Below, one piece after another: positions 5,569 through 7,402 of a stretch of 7,402 nt of DNA. How positions within the stretch are numbered: the first letter of the stretch is position 1; the number at the start of each line of letters is the position of its first letter. Below the pieces are notes generated by a model that did no database searches, was not told the DNA's origin, and was given only the letters and a program-made list of their open reading frames with translations. The stretch comes from Syntrophomonas sp. UBA5432. Its GTDB lineage: Bacteria; Bacillota; Syntrophomonadia; Syntrophomonadales; Syntrophomonadaceae. The stretch spans positions 721-8,122 of the forward strand of contig DIRQ01000001.1 in NCBI GenBank assembly GCA_002424365.1, written 5' to 3'. Position numbers and translations under genes: made by a program.

Positions 5569-5610
5569 AAGGAAGCCATTTAAGACCACCCTTAAATGGC
5601 TTCCTTTTTT
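5567..5610. terminator. Strong, probably bidirectional intrinsic terminator
   Basis: A perfect 18-bp stem (5567-5584 with 5591-5608; core GGAAGCCATTTAAG and CTTAAATGGCTTCC) closes a 6-nt loop, ACCACC. On the plus strand it ends in TTTTTT. On the minus strand it ends in TTTTA. It lies between the convergent stops of the 29-aa gene (5568) and the pdaB-like gene (5620), so it can serve both. Confidence 0.92.
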
Positions 5611-5619
5611 GTGTACTAA

Positions 5620-6363
5620 TCACTTCTTTTTATCCTTATCCTTTTCCATTTCTTTCAGCAACTCGGAAACAGTTACAAATTGGTATCCCTGCTGTTTCAG
5701 GTTCTTAATTACTGCGGGCAGGGCCTCGTGGGTCTGTTTACAGGTATCACTGGCATGCATTAATATGATATCTCCCGGATGGGCCCGCTTACTTACCCTC
5801 TCAATAATCGTATTAATCCCGGGGTTCATCCAGTCGAGCGAATCTGTCCCCCACTGGATAGCCTCGTAATTGCATTCATGAATACCTTCAATAACCTGCT
5901 CATTATAATCACCATTTGGTGTCCTGATCAGCTTGGCATCAACTCCGGTAACTTCTTTAATGTTCTTATGAGCCTTCATTACTTCTTCTTTCACTTCAGT
6001 TTTACTAAGGTTACTTAAATTAATATGGCGGTAGCCGTGACTACCGATTTCATGACCGTCCTTTTTAATCTGCTGCGCTATTTCGGGATATTGCTTTACC
6101 CATGGACCGGAAAGAAAGAAGGTAGATTTAACCTTATTTTCCTTTAGGATTTCAATGACTGGCATAGGAGTTTTATTACCCCAGCTGATATCAAAGGTCA
6201 GGGCTACGATCTTCTTATCAGTAGGAACCTCATAAATAGGTTTGGCACGATGATAAGCCTGTACGTACACTACACTGCTGGCCAGGACTACCAGCGCTAC
6301 AATCCCGATTAAAATAATTTTAGCCCGGGATGGTAGTTCATAGAAACCGAAAATCTGCGGCAT
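5620..6363 (-). CDS. pdaB: PdaB-like polysaccharide deacetylase (sporulation type)
   Basis: NodB-fold enzymes remove N-acetyl groups from peptidoglycan or chitin-like glycans. PdaB is a sporulation member needed for durable spore cortex, and its precise substrate is unclear. The 247-aa product has an N-terminal membrane anchor (about 14-35) and an outward deacetylase domain. Its motifs are: ALTFDISWG (54-62), where the usual second Asp of TFDD is Ile59, as is typical of PdaB; SHGYRH with H109 and H113, the metal-binding H-x3-H; RTPNGDYN (147-154); WGTDSLDW (171-178); and LMHASD with the catalytic-type H203. A Lys/Asp-rich tail follows. The ATG at 6363 has GGGAGG about 10 nt upstream. It lies 64 bp after the next deacetylase on the same strand, with no terminator between, so cotranscription is likely. 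It ends at a shared bidirectional terminator. Confidence 0.9.
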   Translation of the reverse strand: MPQIFGFYELPSRAKIILIGIVALVVLASSVVYVQAYHRAKPIYEVPTDKKIVALTFDISWGNKTPMPVIEILKENKVKSTFFLSGPWVKQYPEIAQQIKKDGHEIGSHGYRHINLSNLSKTEVKEEVMKAHKNIKEVTGVDAKLIRTPNGDYNEQVIEGIHECNYEAIQWGTDSLDWMNPGINTIIERVSKRAHPGDIILMHASDTCKQTHEALPAVIKNLKQQGYQFVTVSELLKEMEKDKDKKK

Positions 6364-6427
6364 ACTAACCAGACCTCCCTATTTGTAGTTTTTTACAATT
6401 TTATGGTGTCTGGGTAAGCTTTATTAC

Positions 6428-7174
6428 TTATTTTCCAGTTTTCATTAATTTGGTCATGGTTACAAAGGTATAACCTTCTTTTTTAAGGTTGGTGAGTATA
6501 ATATCAACGGCATCAACGGTAGCCATGCTGTTAGGACAGCCATCGTGCAGGATTATAACCTGGCCGGGTCCAATATTTTTTATTATATGACCGGCAATAA
6601 CTGATGCTTTTCTCCCGTTACGCCAATCTTTACTATCCTGCTGATAAGTCCAGTAAGCTATAGTCAGGTTTTGTTTTTTGGTCATTTCCACCAGATCGTA
6701 AGACAGGTAACCTCCGGGTGGACGTAAAAACGTAGGGGTTTGGCCGGTGATGGATTGAATAATGGCGGTAGTTTTATTGATTTCCTCTAACTGGGCATCT
6801 TTTTTTAACTTATTAAAGTTTGGATGGCTGTAACTATGATTACCAATCTCATGGCCTTCAGCGGCTGTTCTTTTCAATATATACGAGTGGGCTTCAGCTT
6901 TATTTCCCATAACAAAAAAAGTAGCCTGGGCATTATGCTTTTTTAGTACATCTAACAAGGCCGGAGTAAATTGAGGGTGCGGGCCATCATCGAAGGTAAG
7001 GGCAACTACCTTTTTATCAGTCTGAACCTTATCGATAAGAATCCTTTCTGTTTTCCAATTATCCATATTGGGATGTTTGGCTGCAGTGTAGCTGGTAATG
7101 CCCAACACCATCAGAGTTAATAGAAGAATTAAACCCAGACCTGCGGTGCGCTTACGGATAGTTAACACAACCAT
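6428..7174 (-). CDS. Membrane-anchored NodB-type polysaccharide deacetylase
   Basis: The 248-aa product has an N-terminal membrane anchor (about 10-30) and a full set of catalytic motifs: TFDDGPHP (60-67; D62 catalytic base position, D63 metal), NHSYSHP with H113 and H117, RPPGGY (151-156), YQQDSKDW (177-184) and ILHDG with H210. This predicts an active metal-dependent carbohydrate esterase family 4 enzyme acting outside the membrane on peptidoglycan or a related N-acetylated glycan. It is closer to the PgdA/chitooligosaccharide deacetylase type than to PdaA, so no symbol is given. The start ATG at 7174 has only a weak AAAGGG about 10 nt upstream. No convincing promoter was found in 7175-7260. 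The gene is upstream of, and probably in one operon with, the PdaB-like gene, and divergent from the tRNA gene. Confidence 0.9.
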   Translation of the reverse strand: MVVLTIRKRTAGLGLILLLTLMVLGITSYTAAKHPNMDNWKTERILIDKVQTDKKVVALTFDDGPHPQFTPALLDVLKKHNAQATFFVMGNKAEAHSYILKRTAAEGHEIGNHSYSHPNFNKLKKDAQLEEINKTTAIIQSITGQTPTFLRPPGGYLSYDLVEMTKKQNLTIAYWTYQQDSKDWRNGRKASVIAGHIIKNIGPGQVIILHDGCPNSMATVDAVDIILTNLKKEGYTFVTMTKLMKTGK

Positions 7175-7287
7175 AACTACTCAACCCTTTTTTCTTTTGT
7201 ACTATTAATATTGCTTTTGAGATACAATTATGAATGAGTGCGACATAATTTAACCTGGTATTTGGTATAGAGCTACCTTATTGGTTA

Positions 7288-7316
7288 TTGATTTCTAACT
7301 ACAGTCTGGTTATAAT
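7288..7316 (+). promoter_or_regulatory. Sigma-A promoter of the tRNA-Val gene
   Basis: TTGATT (7288-7293), exactly 17 bp, then a perfect TATAAT (7311-7316). The expected start lies near 7323, about 8 nt before the mature tRNA 5' end. The rest of 7175-7287 shows no gene. Confidence 0.8.
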
Positions 7317-7330
7317 ATAGATTGATAAAT

Positions 7331-7402
7331 GGGCCGTTAACTCAGTGGGAGAGTGCTTCCTTGACGCGGAAGAAGTCATAAGTTCGAATCTTATACGGCC
7401 CA
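7331..7402 (+). tRNA. tRNA-Val (anticodon GAC)
   Basis: A cloverleaf can be drawn in full: acceptor GGGCCGT (7331-7337) with ACGGCCC (7395-7401); D stem ACTC with GAGT; anticodon stem CTTCC with GGAAG around the loop TTGACGC (anticodon GAC, reading GUC and GUU); T arm ATAAG-TTCGAAT-CTTAT. The discriminator A is 7402, the last base of the window, so whether CCA is encoded and whether a tRNA cluster follows cannot be seen. Position 37 is G, less common than A in valine tRNAs. Confidence 0.92.

Noticed and set aside
5495..5869. 124-codon plus-strand frame across the 29-aa gene, terminator and pdaB end
   Set aside because: It runs through the strong terminator and antisense to pdaB; the translation is Ser/Phe-rich shadow sequence without a ribosome-binding site.
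1..7402. CRISPR array, insertion sequence, prophage or attachment site next to the tRNA
   Set aside because: No regular spaced repeats, transposase or integrase were seen. The tRNA 3' end is at the window edge, so an attachment site there cannot be tested.

Overview
This 7.4-kb window looks like chromosome from a spore-forming member of the Firmicutes, probably an anaerobic Clostridia-type bacterium. The evidence is: strong AGGAGG(TGA) ribosome-binding sites, frequent TTG and GTG starts, U-tract intrinsic terminators, a spore-type PdaB polysaccharide deacetylase, and the hydrogenase maturation gene hypE. The exact species cannot be told from the window. No transposase, integrase, CRISPR array or phage gene was seen.

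Layout: (1) 1-1054: the 3' nearly complete hypE gene, closed by an intrinsic terminator. (2) 1132-1812: a 96-aa protein of unknown function (TTG start), convergent by 3 bp with a left-pointing, overlapping pair of small membrane-protein genes. (3) 1813-2160: a 348-bp divergent intergenic region without a gene. It holds a long dyad, four copies of TACAATT and a candidate sigma-A promoter. (4) 2161-3132: two genes of unknown function, one acidic and cytoplasmic, one membrane-anchored, separated by a GC-rich hairpin. (5) 3135-3476: a hairpin, copy 1 of a small dispersed palindromic repeat, and a left-pointing small DUF2892-like membrane protein gene. (6) 3552-5204: a promoter and rmuC, a membrane-anchored coiled-coil protein with a nuclease-like fold. 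(7) 5205-5610: copy 2 of the palindromic repeat, then a compact unit for a 29-aa protein: near-consensus promoter, perfect 18-bp palindrome over the -10 box, strong ribosome-binding site and an 18-bp-stem terminator. (8) 5620-7174, minus strand: two membrane-anchored NodB-type polysaccharide deacetylases in tandem, the downstream one PdaB-like. (9) 7288-7402: a consensus promoter and a tRNA-Val(GAC) gene that ends exactly at the window edge.

How the genes relate: most transcription units here are independent housekeeping units. HypE makes the cyanide ligand of [NiFe]-hydrogenase, RmuC is linked to genome stability, and the two deacetylases probably act together on cell wall or spore cortex glycan. 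The least explained and most noteworthy item is the 29-aa gene, which has unusually complete regulatory signals for so small a product.
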